Shown piece by piece: positions 16,937 to 25,320 of a stretch of 64,000 bases of DNA. The notes beneath the pieces are model-generated. The model saw only the letters and a program-made list of their open reading frames with translations. It did no database searches and had not been told where the DNA came from. Source of the DNA: Chloroflexota bacterium (GTDB lineage Bacteria > Chloroflexota > Anaerolineae > UBA4142). Position numbers and translations under genes: made by a program. Position 1 is the first letter of the stretch; each line of letters begins with the position of its first letter. Where the stretch lies: the NCBI GenBank assembly GCA_023381515.1, contig JAMCQI010000053.1, positions 57,755-121,754 on the forward strand, read 5' to 3'.

Positions 16937-19216
16937 ATGTCTCGTTACATCGCAACGTCTGCCATTCGCGGCGCGAACAACATCTTCCGCGAGACCGAAC
17001 TGTACCTAAACAAAGCCCTCTCGGAAAAGGGCGCAGATGCCAAGATTGGTTTTCCGAATACAGCTTACTTTTTGCCAACGATCCTGGGGCTTACCGGCCG
17101 GAAGGTGGAGACGGTCGGTGACTTGGTGCCGGTCCTGGAGCAGGTTAAATCCTCCCTGCACCCCGTCCCGGCCCAATCGCGTTGGACGCCCTACCTCGGC
17201 GAGACTTTGGATTCAGGCGTCGCGACCCTGCTTTCGGTTGAGGCGCTGCAAGCTCTCCGCTATCTCTACGGCGAGCAGCCGGAAAAGATGGAGGGGTTCA
17301 GCCTCGCCCAGGCATCGTTCACTTCGCCAGAATTTACAAAGGGCGATGGGGGCGGCCAGCTGAACGGCGCGATCGACGATATCCAGCTCCGATCTTGGGG
17401 CATCCAACTGGTCGACGGCCGTATGCCCGGTTTCGCGGCCATCGTCGGTTGCGCCAAGTCGAACGAAGTTGCCGTCAAGATTGTCCGTGAACTCCAGCGA
17501 CGCAATATCTTGATTTTCCTTGCCGGTAATGTGAACGGCCGCTCGATTATCCACCAACTGCAAGAAGAGGGCGTCGAAATGGGGTACGACACCTATATCG
17601 TCCCCTTTGGCACCGAGACGCTCTCCGCAATCTACGCGATCGGTTTTGCCACCCGCTCCGCTCTTACTTTTGGTGGCATGAAGGGCGGCCAGGCCCGGGA
17701 GATATTGTTGTACAATCGGGCTCGTGTCTTTGCGTTCGTTCTTGCCCTCGGCGAAGTGGACGACCTGAAGTACGCGGCGGCGGCCGGCGCCATCAACTAT
17801 GGCTTCCCCGTCATCGCGGACACGGTGATTCCTCAGATCCTCCCCACCGGCGTGACGACCTATGAGCACGTTATCTCGATGCCCTTTGACGATATCGAAG
17901 CCAAAGATGACCTGGAACGCGCCGAAAAGCTCGTGCAAAAGTGCATCGAAGTCCGCGGCGTCAAGATCAAGATGACCGAAGTCCCGATCCCCGTTCCTTA
18001 CGGCTCGGCATTTGAGGGCGAGGTCGTCCGCAAGGCAGACCTGCGCGCAGAGAGTGGTGGCAAGCATTCCCGCTGCTTTGAATATCTTTACAGTATCCCG
18101 ATGGACAAGGTCGAGGATGGCAAAGTCCGGTTGATCGGCCCGGACATTGACACGCTTCCCGACGGCGGCCACATGGACGTGGGCATTGTCGCCGAGGTCG
18201 CGGGGCGCAAGATGCAAGAGGACTTTGAGCCGGTCCTCGAGCGTCAGATCCACCACTTTGTCAATGGCGCCTCCGGCGTTCAGCACGTCGGCCAACGCGA
18301 TATTGCCTGGGTGCGCGTTAGCAAGGGCGCGTTCGACAAGGGTTTTCGCCTGACCGACATCGGCAAGATACTCCACGCCCGCTTCCACGCCGACTTTGGC
18401 GCGATCGTCGACAAGATCCAGGTCACGATCTACTCGAACTCGGCCGACGTCAATTCCATGCTGCAGGTCGCGCGCGATGCGTATGCGAAGCGCAACGCCC
18501 GCGTGGGAACGATGACGGACGAGCAAGTAGACGAATTCTATTCTTGCACGCTCTGCCAATCATTTGCCCCCAACCACGTCTGCGTCATCAGCCCCGAGCG
18601 CGTTGGACTGTGCGGCGCCTACTCCTGGCTCGACTGCAAGGCCAGTTTCCAGATCAATCCAACGGGCCCCAACCAGCCGATCCCGAAGGGGGTGCGACTG
18701 GATGCGGACAAGGGCTATTGGCAAGGCCCGAACCAGTTCGTCTACCAGAACTCGCACCAGCAGGTCGAGACCGTCTCCATGTACTCGATTATGGAGAACC
18801 CGATGACGGCCTGCGGATGTTTTGAGTGCATCGTCATGGTGATCCCCGAGGCGAACGGCGTGATGGTCCTGTCTCGGGAAGATACATCGATGTCACCTGC
18901 CGGCATGACCTTCAGTACGCTCGCCGGCATGGCCGGCGGCGGCTTGCAGACGCCTGGCGTCATGGGCATCGGCAAGTACTATCTGACGTCGAAAAAGTTT
19001 CTCTCGGCAGATGGCGGTTTCAAACGCGTCGTCTGGATGTCGAGCGTCTTGAAAGAGACGATGGCCGAGGATTTGAAGACTGCGGCCGATTTCGCCGGCG
19101 ATCCCGATCTCATCGACAAGATCGCGGATGAAAAGATCTGCACCGAAGTGCCCGATCTCGTCGCCTATCTAGAGTCCAAAGGCCATCCCGCTCTGACGAT
19201 GGACCCGATGATGTAA
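16937..19216 (+). CDS. acsB: acetyl-CoA synthase (CO-methylating) alpha subunit
   Basis: It condenses CO, the methyl group from the corrinoid protein and CoA at the Ni-Ni-[4Fe-4S] A-cluster. It has 759 residues, close to the bacterial family length, behind AGGGAGGT. A-cluster cysteines are visible: C537, C540, C549 and C559 in the block beginning CTLCQSF, with the same 3/9/10 spacing as the Moorella enzyme, and the later CGCFEC pair (about 626/628) for the dinickel site. The N-terminal domain begins MSRYIATSAIRGANNIF, like AcsB, so this is the full bacterial type and not the short archaeal CdhC. Together with CooS it forms the CODH/ACS complex. Confidence 0.97.
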   Translation: MSRYIATSAIRGANNIFRETELYLNKALSEKGADAKIGFPNTAYFLPTILGLTGRKVETVGDLVPVLEQVKSSLHPVPAQSRWTPYLGETLDSGVATLLSVEALQALRYLYGEQPEKMEGFSLAQASFTSPEFTKGDGGGQLNGAIDDIQLRSWGIQLVDGRMPGFAAIVGCAKSNEVAVKIVRELQRRNILIFLAGNVNGRSIIHQLQEEGVEMGYDTYIVPFGTETLSAIYAIGFATRSALTFGGMKGGQAREILLYNRARVFAFVLALGEVDDLKYAAAAGAINYGFPVIADTVIPQILPTGVTTYEHVISMPFDDIEAKDDLERAEKLVQKCIEVRGVKIKMTEVPIPVPYGSAFEGEVVRKADLRAESGGKHSRCFEYLYSIPMDKVEDGKVRLIGPDIDTLPDGGHMDVGIVAEVAGRKMQEDFEPVLERQIHHFVNGASGVQHVGQRDIAWVRVSKGAFDKGFRLTDIGKILHARFHADFGAIVDKIQVTIYSNSADVNSMLQVARDAYAKRNARVGTMTDEQVDEFYSCTLCQSFAPNHVCVISPERVGLCGAYSWLDCKASFQINPTGPNQPIPKGVRLDADKGYWQGPNQFVYQNSHQQVETVSMYSIMENPMTACGCFECIVMVIPEANGVMVLSREDTSMSPAGMTFSTLAGMAGGGLQTPGVMGIGKYYLTSKKFLSADGGFKRVVWMSSVLKETMAEDLKTAADFAGDPDLIDKIADEKICTEVPDLVAYLESKGHPALTMDPMM

Positions 19217-19223
19217 AGCCCCT

Positions 19224-19258
19224 TCCTCCCTCCCCCGAAGCCACTGGGGGAGGGAGGA
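19224..19258. repeat. GC-rich intergenic palindrome after acsB
   Basis: TCCTCCCTCCCCC (19224-19236) and GGGGGAGGGAGGA (19246-19258) form a perfect 13-bp stem with a 9-base loop. It fills the gap between acsB and the CBS gene and belongs with the similar palindromes at 15858 and 52486. Confidence 0.55.
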
Positions 19259-19276
19259 GAATGAAACAGGAAATCC

Positions 19277-19708
19277 ATGGACCGACTTGTGCGCGACATC
19301 ATGAGAATCGGCGTGCCGACCTGCACACGCGAGTCCTCGCTTGTGCAAGTGGCCGCCATGCTCGCGCGCGATCAAGTCGATGCATTGATCGTAATGGACG
19401 AATATGGCGCTTGCGGCGTCATCTCACAGAGCGATCTCGTCCGGGTGTATCCTCGGAACTATGCGCTCCTTCGGGCCCAGGACATCATGACGGAGCGGAT
19501 TGTGAATATCGCACCCGATACGTCTGTAACCGCGGCCGCGAACCTGATGCAAGAGGAACATGTGCATCAGGTCTTCATCATGCACGAACACCCCGGGCCT
19601 TCAAGGCCGAGCGCTGCCGTGACGATGCGGGCGATCGTCCGAGAGATGGCGGGCCTCGAGCCCGAGCGAGTCGAACGAAAGGTGCTGGCCAGTCACAAGC
19701 AGCGGTGA
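19277..19708 (+). CDS. CBS-pair domain protein
   Basis: A 143-residue protein with two CBS motifs: residues about 6-58 (VRDIMRIGVPTCTRESSLVQVAAMLARDQVDALIVMDEYGACGVISQSDLV) and about 67-110 (AQDIMTERIVNIAPDTSVTAAANLMQEEHVHQVFIMHEH). CBS pairs bind adenosyl nucleotides and act as energy or cofactor sensors. The second repeat ends without the usual GIIT strand and continues into a helical tail. Located between acsB and acsD, it could regulate the synthase complex; this is inference. Confidence 0.85.
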   Translation: MDRLVRDIMRIGVPTCTRESSLVQVAAMLARDQVDALIVMDEYGACGVISQSDLVRVYPRNYALLRAQDIMTERIVNIAPDTSVTAAANLMQEEHVHQVFIMHEHPGPSRPSAAVTMRAIVREMAGLEPERVERKVLASHKQR

Positions 19709-19718
19709 TTTCTCGGAA

Positions 19719-19747
19719 TTGTAGGCTGGAGAAAAAACGCATATAAT
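19719..19747 (+). promoter_or_regulatory. internal promoter before the acsD gene group
   Basis: TTGTAG (19719-19724) and TATAAT (19742-19747) with a 17-bp spacer, just after the CBS gene. It would start a transcript near 19754, whose leader carries the 11-bp tandem repeats at 19772-19793. Confidence 0.6.
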
Positions 19748-19771
19748 GGCGCCGACAAATAGGGACGTCTC

Positions 19772-19793
19772 TCGATTCGGTTTCGATTCGGTT
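19772..19793 (+). repeat. 11-bp tandem direct repeat in leader
   Basis: TCGATTCGGTT occurs twice head to tail, and a weaker third unit (TAAATTCGACC) follows. The 11-bp period places copies on the same helix face. It lies between the internal promoter and the small membrane protein gene, so it may be a repressor or post-initiation control site. The function is unknown. Confidence 0.4.
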
Positions 19794-19820
19794 TAAATTC
19801 GACCCAGATTCGGAGGAATG

Positions 19821-20021
19821 ATGTCGGAGAAGCCAGCCGCAGGACACCTATCCGCACGCCTCTCGAATATCCTGCTCGCAGCATCCATTGTTATTCTTGT
19901 CGCCAGTGTCTTGATACGTTATCTGACTTCTGCGCCTCAGGAAGGGGTGCTGGCCCTGATGGGTCTCGGCGTGTTTTTGTTCTTGCTTGTTGCATTCGAC
20001 CAGCCCGAAGAAGCAAAATAG
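19821..20021 (+). CDS. small two-helix membrane protein
   Basis: A 66-residue protein with two hydrophobic helices (about residues 13-33 and 41-57) and a short acidic tail. Two adjacent ATGs are possible (19818 and 19821); the second has the better spacing from GGAGG. The family is not recognised. It is encoded between the CBS protein and the corrinoid protein small subunit, so it may help to place the complex at the membrane, but nothing in the sequence proves this. Confidence 0.6.
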   Translation: MSEKPAAGHLSARLSNILLAASIVILVASVLIRYLTSAPQEGVLALMGLGVFLFLLVAFDQPEEAK

Positions 20022-20109
20022 ACTTGCTGTCAGACGGGACGCAGCGAAGCGTTCTCGAGATTGCATAGAATCTCGTGCGCATCCGTATGACAGAACGACG
20101 GAGGAACTG

Positions 20110-21078
20110 ATGCCAGTTGCGGTAGAGATTCCCAAGGACAAGTACGGCGGCAAGGTCCGCGAGATTGTCATTGGGGCGACCAAGGAACAAGGCGGAACGC
20201 GCTCCAAGACAGTCACCATCGGCGGAGAAAGCACACTCCCTTATCTACATTTCGAGGGAGGGATGCCTCATCCGCCCGTGATTGCCGTAGAAATCCAAGA
20301 TCGCGCTCCTACCGATTGGTCCCCTGTACTCTTGGATGCCTGGAAAGAGGTCGTGAACGACCCGGTCGCATGGGCAAAGGCGGCTGAAGCCCTCGGCGCC
20401 GACTTGATTCTGCTCAAGCTTAACGCGACCCAGGCGGATGGGTCCGCCAACAGCGCGGCCAATTCGAAAAAAGTCGCGCGGCAAGTTTTGGAGGCGACCG
20501 GGCTGCCTCTCATGGTCTTTGGTCCGGGTCAAGCCGAACTCGACAATGACTTTTTGATTGCCGTGGCTGAAGAAACCAAGGGCGAACGTTTGGTCTTGGG
20601 TGTCTGCGAAGACAAGAACTATCGTACGATTGTTGCGTCTGCGATGGCGAATGATCATCTCGTAGATTCGCGTACTCCGATGGATGTCAATCTGGCGAAG
20701 CAGTTGGTCATCCTCGTTCACGACATGGGCCTGCCCCTCGATCGCATTGTCATGGACCCAACGACAGCGGCGCTTGGGTACGGCATCGAATACGGTTATT
20801 CCGTGATGGAACGTCTCCGCCTGGCCGCCCTGCAGGGCGACGGAATGACTCAGCAGCCAATGCTCGTCACTCCGGGCGAAGAGGCGTGGCGCGTAAAAGA
20901 GGCCAAAGTGGGAACCGATGTCCCGACCTCTTGGGGTGATTGGGAGGAACGCGGGATCCTCTGGGAGACGGTTACGGCTTCGGCTCTGATCGAATCCGGC
21001 GCCAATGTCCTGGTCATGCGGCATCCCGAGGCGATCAAGCGCGTTCAGGAGATGATCACCGCTCTCATGAAACAATGA
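20110..21078 (+). CDS. acsD: corrinoid iron-sulfur protein small subunit
   Basis: Beta subunit of the corrinoid/Fe-S protein that carries the methyl group from methyl-THF to acetyl-CoA synthase. It has 322 residues with a TIM-barrel fold. The start at 20110 follows GGAGGAACTG; the frame upstream to 19987 overlaps the previous gene. Typical segments are LPYLHFEGGMPHPPVIAVEIQD near the start and DPTTAALGYGIEYGYSVMERLRLAALQGD. It is separated from acsC by two short genes (Nfu-like and ferritin-like). Its stop overlaps ATGA, but the next gene probably starts 12 bases later. Confidence 0.94.
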   Translation: MPVAVEIPKDKYGGKVREIVIGATKEQGGTRSKTVTIGGESTLPYLHFEGGMPHPPVIAVEIQDRAPTDWSPVLLDAWKEVVNDPVAWAKAAEALGADLILLKLNATQADGSANSAANSKKVARQVLEATGLPLMVFGPGQAELDNDFLIAVAEETKGERLVLGVCEDKNYRTIVASAMANDHLVDSRTPMDVNLAKQLVILVHDMGLPLDRIVMDPTTAALGYGIEYGYSVMERLRLAALQGDGMTQQPMLVTPGEEAWRVKEAKVGTDVPTSWGDWEERGILWETVTASALIESGANVLVMRHPEAIKRVQEMITALMKQ

Positions 21079-21089
21079 GAGAAGGAAAA

Positions 21090-21326
21090 ATGTCAGAACC
21101 GAATGAACTGCAACGGATGCAGGAATTGGTCCAAACCATAAGTCACTATGCCGAGATCTATCACAACGGCAATGTCCAATTGGTTTCGTATGACGGAGCC
21201 AATGTCGTCGTTCACCTCGGAGGAGCGTGCGAGGGATGCCCTCTCCTGCCGTGGACGCTGCATCGCGTCGTCGAGTCGACGATTCGCGATCTATTCCCGA
21301 ATGTAAAACAAGTTACGGCGGTTTGA
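21090..21326 (+). CDS. NifU C-terminal-like (Nfu) Fe-S scaffold protein
   Basis: A 78-residue protein with the Nfu pattern VQLVSYDGANVVVHLGGACEGCPLLPWTLHRVVESTIRDLFPNV, including the CXXC pair (CEGC) that holds a [4Fe-4S] cluster between two subunits. A start at 21090 is preferred because AGAAGGA precedes it; an in-frame ATG at 21075 would overlap the acsD stop. Placed between the two corrinoid protein genes, it is a natural candidate to supply the cluster of AcsC or AcsV. Confidence 0.8.
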   Translation: MSEPNELQRMQELVQTISHYAEIYHNGNVQLVSYDGANVVVHLGGACEGCPLLPWTLHRVVESTIRDLFPNVKQVTAV

Positions 21327-21345
21327 TTACTGCCAAGGAGGAATC

Positions 21346-21543
21346 ATGGACGACAAAGCCAAGTGGGACGCATTCTTCCGCATGATGATTATCGAAGAAC
21401 AGGGCGCCGAGAAGAAATACGACATCGCGCGCGAGCTGGCCACCTCCGAGGAGCTGAAAAAGGTCTTTGCCAAGCTGGCCGGTGAAGAGAAATTCCACCA
21501 GGAAATGCTCGAGAGCGAATTGTTCAAGCTTGAGAAGAAATAG
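21346..21543 (+). CDS. minimal ferritin-like / rubrerythrin-like helical protein
   Basis: Only 65 residues, predicted as two helices. The first has EEQGAEKKY and the second GEEKFHQEML, i.e. one glutamate and one ExxH motif, half of the di-iron set of a ferritin-like four-helix bundle. A functional site would need dimerisation, as in half-size ferritin-like proteins. It has a good AAGGAGG site and lies 17 bases before acsC. Possible roles are oxygen protection or iron delivery to the corrinoid protein; neither is shown by sequence. Confidence 0.65.
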   Translation: MDDKAKWDAFFRMMIIEEQGAEKKYDIARELATSEELKKVFAKLAGEEKFHQEMLESELFKLEKK

Positions 21544-21560
21544 CGCGGAGGAGGATACCC

Positions 21561-22904
21561 ATGGCGTTAACCGGATTGCAAATCTACAAGCTCTTGCCGC
21601 AGACAAATTGCAAGGAATGCGGGTTCCCCACCTGCCTCGCGTTTGCCATGAAGCTGGCCGCGAAGCAGGCTGAGCTCGCGGCATGCCCGCATGTGAGCGA
21701 GACCTCTAAGCTGCAGCTGGAAGCGGCCTCGCAGCCCCCCGTGCGATTGATCACTCTGTCCAGCGACGGTCGCAAGGTCGAGTCAGGCAACGAAATCGTC
21801 CTCTTCCGACACGAAAAGACCTTTTACCATCCCAGCGGCCTCTTCGTGCGTATCAAAGATACTGAAACGCCGGAGCAGATTACGGCCAAGGCCAAGGAGG
21901 TGGACGAGTACAAAGTCGACTACGTCGGCATTGACCTCCACATGGATGGGCTGGCGGTCGAGAACGCTTCGGGCGATGCGGGCAAATTCGCTCAGGCGGT
22001 CGAGACGATACGCCGTGTGAGTCAACTGCCCTTGATCCTCATGGCCAAGGATGTCGCCGCATTTGCGGCTGCCTTGTCCAAGCTCAGCGGCAACGTCCCA
22101 ATGCTCTACGCGGCCGACGCCTCCAATTGGCAACCTCTGGCGGAACTTGCCAAAAAGGCCAAGCTTCCATTGGCGATCAAGGCGGAGGGGGACCTCCAGG
22201 CGCTCGCCAGTCTTGCGGACCAGGTCAAGAGCGCGGGCGTGGACGATATTGTTCTCGACCCTGGCGTCCGCGACTTTTCCAAATGGCTGACACTAGCGAC
22301 GCAAATTCGCCGCCTCGCCATCAAGAAAAACTTTCGCCCGTTGGGTTACCCGATTATTGCGTTTCCGGGCGAGGGGGTCGCCTCTGACCTGGAGCCCGTG
22401 ATGGCCGCGCAGTGTATCGCGAAATACGGTGGGTTTGTGGTTCTTGACCAATTCACCCCTGCGCGCGCGTACTCGCTCCTTGTCCTGCGGCAGAACCTTT
22501 TCACAGATCCGCAGAAACCGATCCAGGTCCAGCCCGGGCTGTATGAGATCAACGGCCCCAAGCCGGAATCGCCCGTCCTCGTGACCACCAACTTTTCTAT
22601 TACCTACTTTTCGATTTCCAACGAGGTCGAAGGCGCAGGTCTACCCGCCTGGCTGCTCGTCGCCGATGCGGAGGGCATGAGCGTCCTGACCGCATGGGCC
22701 GCCGGCAAGTTCGACTCGGATCGGATCGCGAAAGCGGTCAAGACCACTAACGTCGAGTCCAAAGTCAACCGCAAACGCCTGGTGCTGCCGGGCGCGGTCG
22801 CGGTGCTTATGGGCGAAGTGGAAGAGAGCTTGGCCGGCTGGCAAATCGAGGTAGGCCCCCGCGAGGCCGTCGACGTGCCGTCGTACCTCAAGCTTAAACC
22901 GTGA
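21561..22904 (+). CDS. acsC: corrinoid iron-sulfur protein large subunit
   Basis: Gamma subunit that binds the corrinoid and a low-potential [4Fe-4S] cluster. It has 447 residues. The N-terminal cluster cysteines C17, C20, C25 and C42 (TNCKECGFPTC...AACPH) have exactly the positions known from the Moorella protein. The central TIM barrel and the C-terminal corrinoid-binding domain (FSITYFSISNEVEGAGLPAWLLVADAEGMSVLTAWAAGKF) are complete. It works with AcsD, receives methyl groups from AcsE and is reactivated by AcsV encoded just downstream. Confidence 0.96.
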   Translation: MALTGLQIYKLLPQTNCKECGFPTCLAFAMKLAAKQAELAACPHVSETSKLQLEAASQPPVRLITLSSDGRKVESGNEIVLFRHEKTFYHPSGLFVRIKDTETPEQITAKAKEVDEYKVDYVGIDLHMDGLAVENASGDAGKFAQAVETIRRVSQLPLILMAKDVAAFAAALSKLSGNVPMLYAADASNWQPLAELAKKAKLPLAIKAEGDLQALASLADQVKSAGVDDIVLDPGVRDFSKWLTLATQIRRLAIKKNFRPLGYPIIAFPGEGVASDLEPVMAAQCIAKYGGFVVLDQFTPARAYSLLVLRQNLFTDPQKPIQVQPGLYEINGPKPESPVLVTTNFSITYFSISNEVEGAGLPAWLLVADAEGMSVLTAWAAGKFDSDRIAKAVKTTNVESKVNRKRLVLPGAVAVLMGEVEESLAGWQIEVGPREAVDVPSYLKLKP

Positions 22905-23005
22905 CCTTCAAGAGAGGTAGGGCGAAATGAGAGAGATGAAAGTTGGACAAATCTTTCGTCCTCTCTCGTCTCTCCTCTCTGCATTCATCTGAAAGTGAGC
23001 ACGAA

Positions 23006-23248
23006 ATGTCCGCCACTCTTGATCTCGGAGAATTGCAGAGTATTCTCATTGGGGCAAGCCGTTGTCTCGATTGTCGCGATCCTCGCTGCATGACCATGTG
23101 CCCCGAGCATGTGAATGTCCAGAAGGCGATGCGCCTTATTATGACGCGCATGCCCCATTCGCGCGGCGGTACCTGGATGCAGCAGGCCGACGAGGCGACG
23201 ACGAAAGCGGCGGAGGGCGTCCAAGCGTCTTTTGAATCAGCTGATTGA
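23006..23248 (+). CDS. small [4Fe-4S] protein
   Basis: An 80-residue protein with one motif, CLDCRDPRCMTMCPEHVNVQKAMRLI, that resembles the N-terminal cluster region of GltD/dihydropyrimidine dehydrogenase-type proteins (CXXCXXXXCXXXCP). The helical remainder has no clear relatives. It sits between acsC and acsV and could pass electrons to the corrinoid activator. The start at 23006 lacks a strong ribosome site; an in-frame alternative at 22943 adds 21 residues. Confidence 0.65.
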   Translation: MSATLDLGELQSILIGASRCLDCRDPRCMTMCPEHVNVQKAMRLIMTRMPHSRGGTWMQQADEATTKAAEGVQASFESAD

Positions 23249-23263
23249 TCGGAGCCCACTGCC

Positions 23264-23303
23264 CGACCTAGCGTCCGGCCCCGCATGACTGTTCGCTAGG
23301 TCG
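23264..23303. other. intergenic hairpin before acsV
   Basis: CGACCTAGCG (23264-23273) and CGCTAGGTCG (23294-23303) form a perfect 10-bp stem. A competing pairing, GCCCCGC with GCGGGGC, overlaps it, so two alternative structures are possible in this 150-base gap. Confidence 0.45.
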
Positions 23304-23398
23304 CGGGGCTGTCCATTTTCATATCCACATTGCCTGGCTCAAAACGAAGAATGAGTCGCAGGTTGCTCTTATTTATTTGAGAACCGAAGAGGTCAACC

Positions 23399-25315
23399 AT
23401 CGCTACGCAAAAAGTCCATTTCAAACCGGCCGACAAGACCGTCGAAGTGAAACACGGTTCCCTCGTGATCGATGCACTCGATGCCGCCGGCGTTGATATC
23501 AACGTCCCCTGCGGGGGCCAAGGCCGCTGCGGACGCTGCGCGGTGGTCGTGGAAAGTGGCAATGCTCGCCGCCGATCGACCCTGCGTCTGAGTGCGGCTG
23601 ACATCGAAGCGGGTTATGCACTCGCCTGCCAGACAGTCGTGGAAGGGGATCTCGAGGTTGTCGTTCCGCCTCAGGAAGAGATCACACGCCACCTCACCAC
23701 CGAAAAGACCGCGGCTAAGGTGAGTTTGCCCTTTGAATATGATTGGCGGACCCATCAAACGGTCGCCAAGTACTATGTAGAGCTCGAGCCGCCCAGTCTC
23801 ACGGACAATACGGATGACCTTGCCCGCTTGGAACGCGAGCTTTCCAAACAGTTCAACGCACGCGACCTCTACGCGCCCCTCCCCGTGCTCCGAACCTTGG
23901 CTCAGAGCCTGCGGCGAGCCGATTGGCGCGTCACCGCGGTTATCGATCGCTCTAGCGACCGCCCCCGCCTGGTCGACGTTCTCGAAGGCGACCGGAGCAG
24001 CTCGCTGTATGGCGCGGCCGTCGATATTGGGACGACTACCGTCACCGTCTATCTCGTGGACCTGCTCACCGGCGATGTCGTCGAAACCGCGGCGGATTAC
24101 AACGGGCAGATCAAGCGCGGGGAGGACGTGATTTCTCGGATTGTGTACGCGTCCAAGAGCGGCACGGGCCTTGTGGAGCTCCAGTCGCTCGTCACGGCCA
24201 CCATCAACAAGCTCGTCGACCGCTGCGCCCGCCGACGCAAGATTGAACCCACCGAGATTTACAAGATGGCTATTGTCGGCAACAGCACGATGATGCACAT
24301 CCTTCTCGGTTTGCCACCGGAGCAGATCCGTCTCACGCCCTACATCACGACTGTGAACCATCCGCCAACGATTTTGGCAAACGAGCTCAATCTCAACATC
24401 CAACCCATGGCCCCCGTGGATCCTCTGCCGGGCGTCGCCAGCTTTATGGGAGCGGACATCACGGCCGGAGTCCTCTCGAGCGGCACCCATGCTACGGATC
24501 AGGTGACCCTCTTCCTCGACATCGGCACGAACGGCGAGATGGTCTTTGGCAATCGAGAGTGGCTCGTCAGCTGTGCCTGCAGCGCGGGGCCGGCCTTTGA
24601 AGGCGCCGGGGTGATGCACGGCATGCGGGCAACCACGGGAGCTATCGAAGAGGTCTGGATCAACGCCAAAACCTACGAGCCGACGATCCGCGTGATCGGA
24701 GGTGGCAAGCCGCGCGGGCTGTGCGGCTCGGGTCTCATCAGCCTGATTGCCGAAATGTTCATCACGGGTGTGACCGACAAGGCGGGGAGTATCAATCTCA
24801 ATCTGCCAAGCCCGCGAGTGCGGCAAGGCGAGCACGGACCCGAGTACGTCATCTCGTGGGCCGCGGATACAGATACGGGCAAGGACATTGTGATTACCAA
24901 GCCCGACGTCGACAATCTCCTACGTGCCAAAGCGGCCATCTACGCCGGCTATATCGTTCTTGCGCAGAGCGTGGGCATGTCTATGAACGACGTGGAACAA
25001 ATGCTGATCGGCGGCTCTTTTGGCCAATACCTGAACATCGAAAAGGCAATCGAGATCGGCTTGTTGCCCGACTTACCCTGGGACCGCTTTAAATTCTTGG
25101 GGAATACGGCCGCCCGCGGCGCTTATATGGCACTTCTCCGCCGAGATGCCCGCGAAGAGATCTGTGAGATCGCGAAGAAGATGACTTATCTTGAGCTGGC
25201 CGCCGACAATGCCTTTACCGATCAGTTCATGGCCGCCCTTTTCCTGCCGCACACCGATATGACTCAGTTTCCAAGCGTACAAAAGATCTTGGACGAGGAG
25301 CCGGTCGAAGGATAA
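23399..25315 (+). CDS. acsV: corrinoid protein reductive activator (RACo-like)
   Basis: ATP-dependent activator that returns inactive Co(II) corrinoid protein to Co(I). It has an N-terminal [2Fe-2S] ferredoxin domain (CGGQGRCGRC...ALAC), a linker region, and a C-terminal ASKHA-type ATPase domain (AAVDIGTTTVTVYLVDLLTGDV, FLDIGTNGEMVFGN, GLCGSGLISLIAEM, IGGSFGQYLNIEKA). The first ATG/GTG/TTG in frame is the GTG at 23447, but that would remove the first strand of the ferredoxin fold. The frame is open back to 23381 and encodes ATQKVHFKPADKTVEV after an ATC codon (23399) placed five bases behind GAGGT. A non-AUG start, or an ATG-to-ATC change or error, is therefore suspected. From 23399 the protein has 638 residues. 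Confidence 0.9.
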   Translation: MATQKVHFKPADKTVEVKHGSLVIDALDAAGVDINVPCGGQGRCGRCAVVVESGNARRRSTLRLSAADIEAGYALACQTVVEGDLEVVVPPQEEITRHLTTEKTAAKVSLPFEYDWRTHQTVAKYYVELEPPSLTDNTDDLARLERELSKQFNARDLYAPLPVLRTLAQSLRRADWRVTAVIDRSSDRPRLVDVLEGDRSSSLYGAAVDIGTTTVTVYLVDLLTGDVVETAADYNGQIKRGEDVISRIVYASKSGTGLVELQSLVTATINKLVDRCARRRKIEPTEIYKMAIVGNSTMMHILLGLPPEQIRLTPYITTVNHPPTILANELNLNIQPMAPVDPLPGVASFMGADITAGVLSSGTHATDQVTLFLDIGTNGEMVFGNREWLVSCACSAGPAFEGAGVMHGMRATTGAIEEVWINAKTYEPTIRVIGGGKPRGLCGSGLISLIAEMFITGVTDKAGSINLNLPSPRVRQGEHGPEYVISWAADTDTGKDIVITKPDVDNLLRAKAAIYAGYIVLAQSVGMSMNDVEQMLIGGSFGQYLNIEKAIEIGLLPDLPWDRFKFLGNTAARGAYMALLRRDAREEICEIAKKMTYLELAADNAFTDQFMAALFLPHTDMTQFPSVQKILDEEPVEG

Positions 25316-25320
25316 CGTTC

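Noticed and set aside
23393..24835. Minus-strand open frame opposite acsV
   Set aside because: Antisense shadow; acsV is clearly coding on the plus strand.
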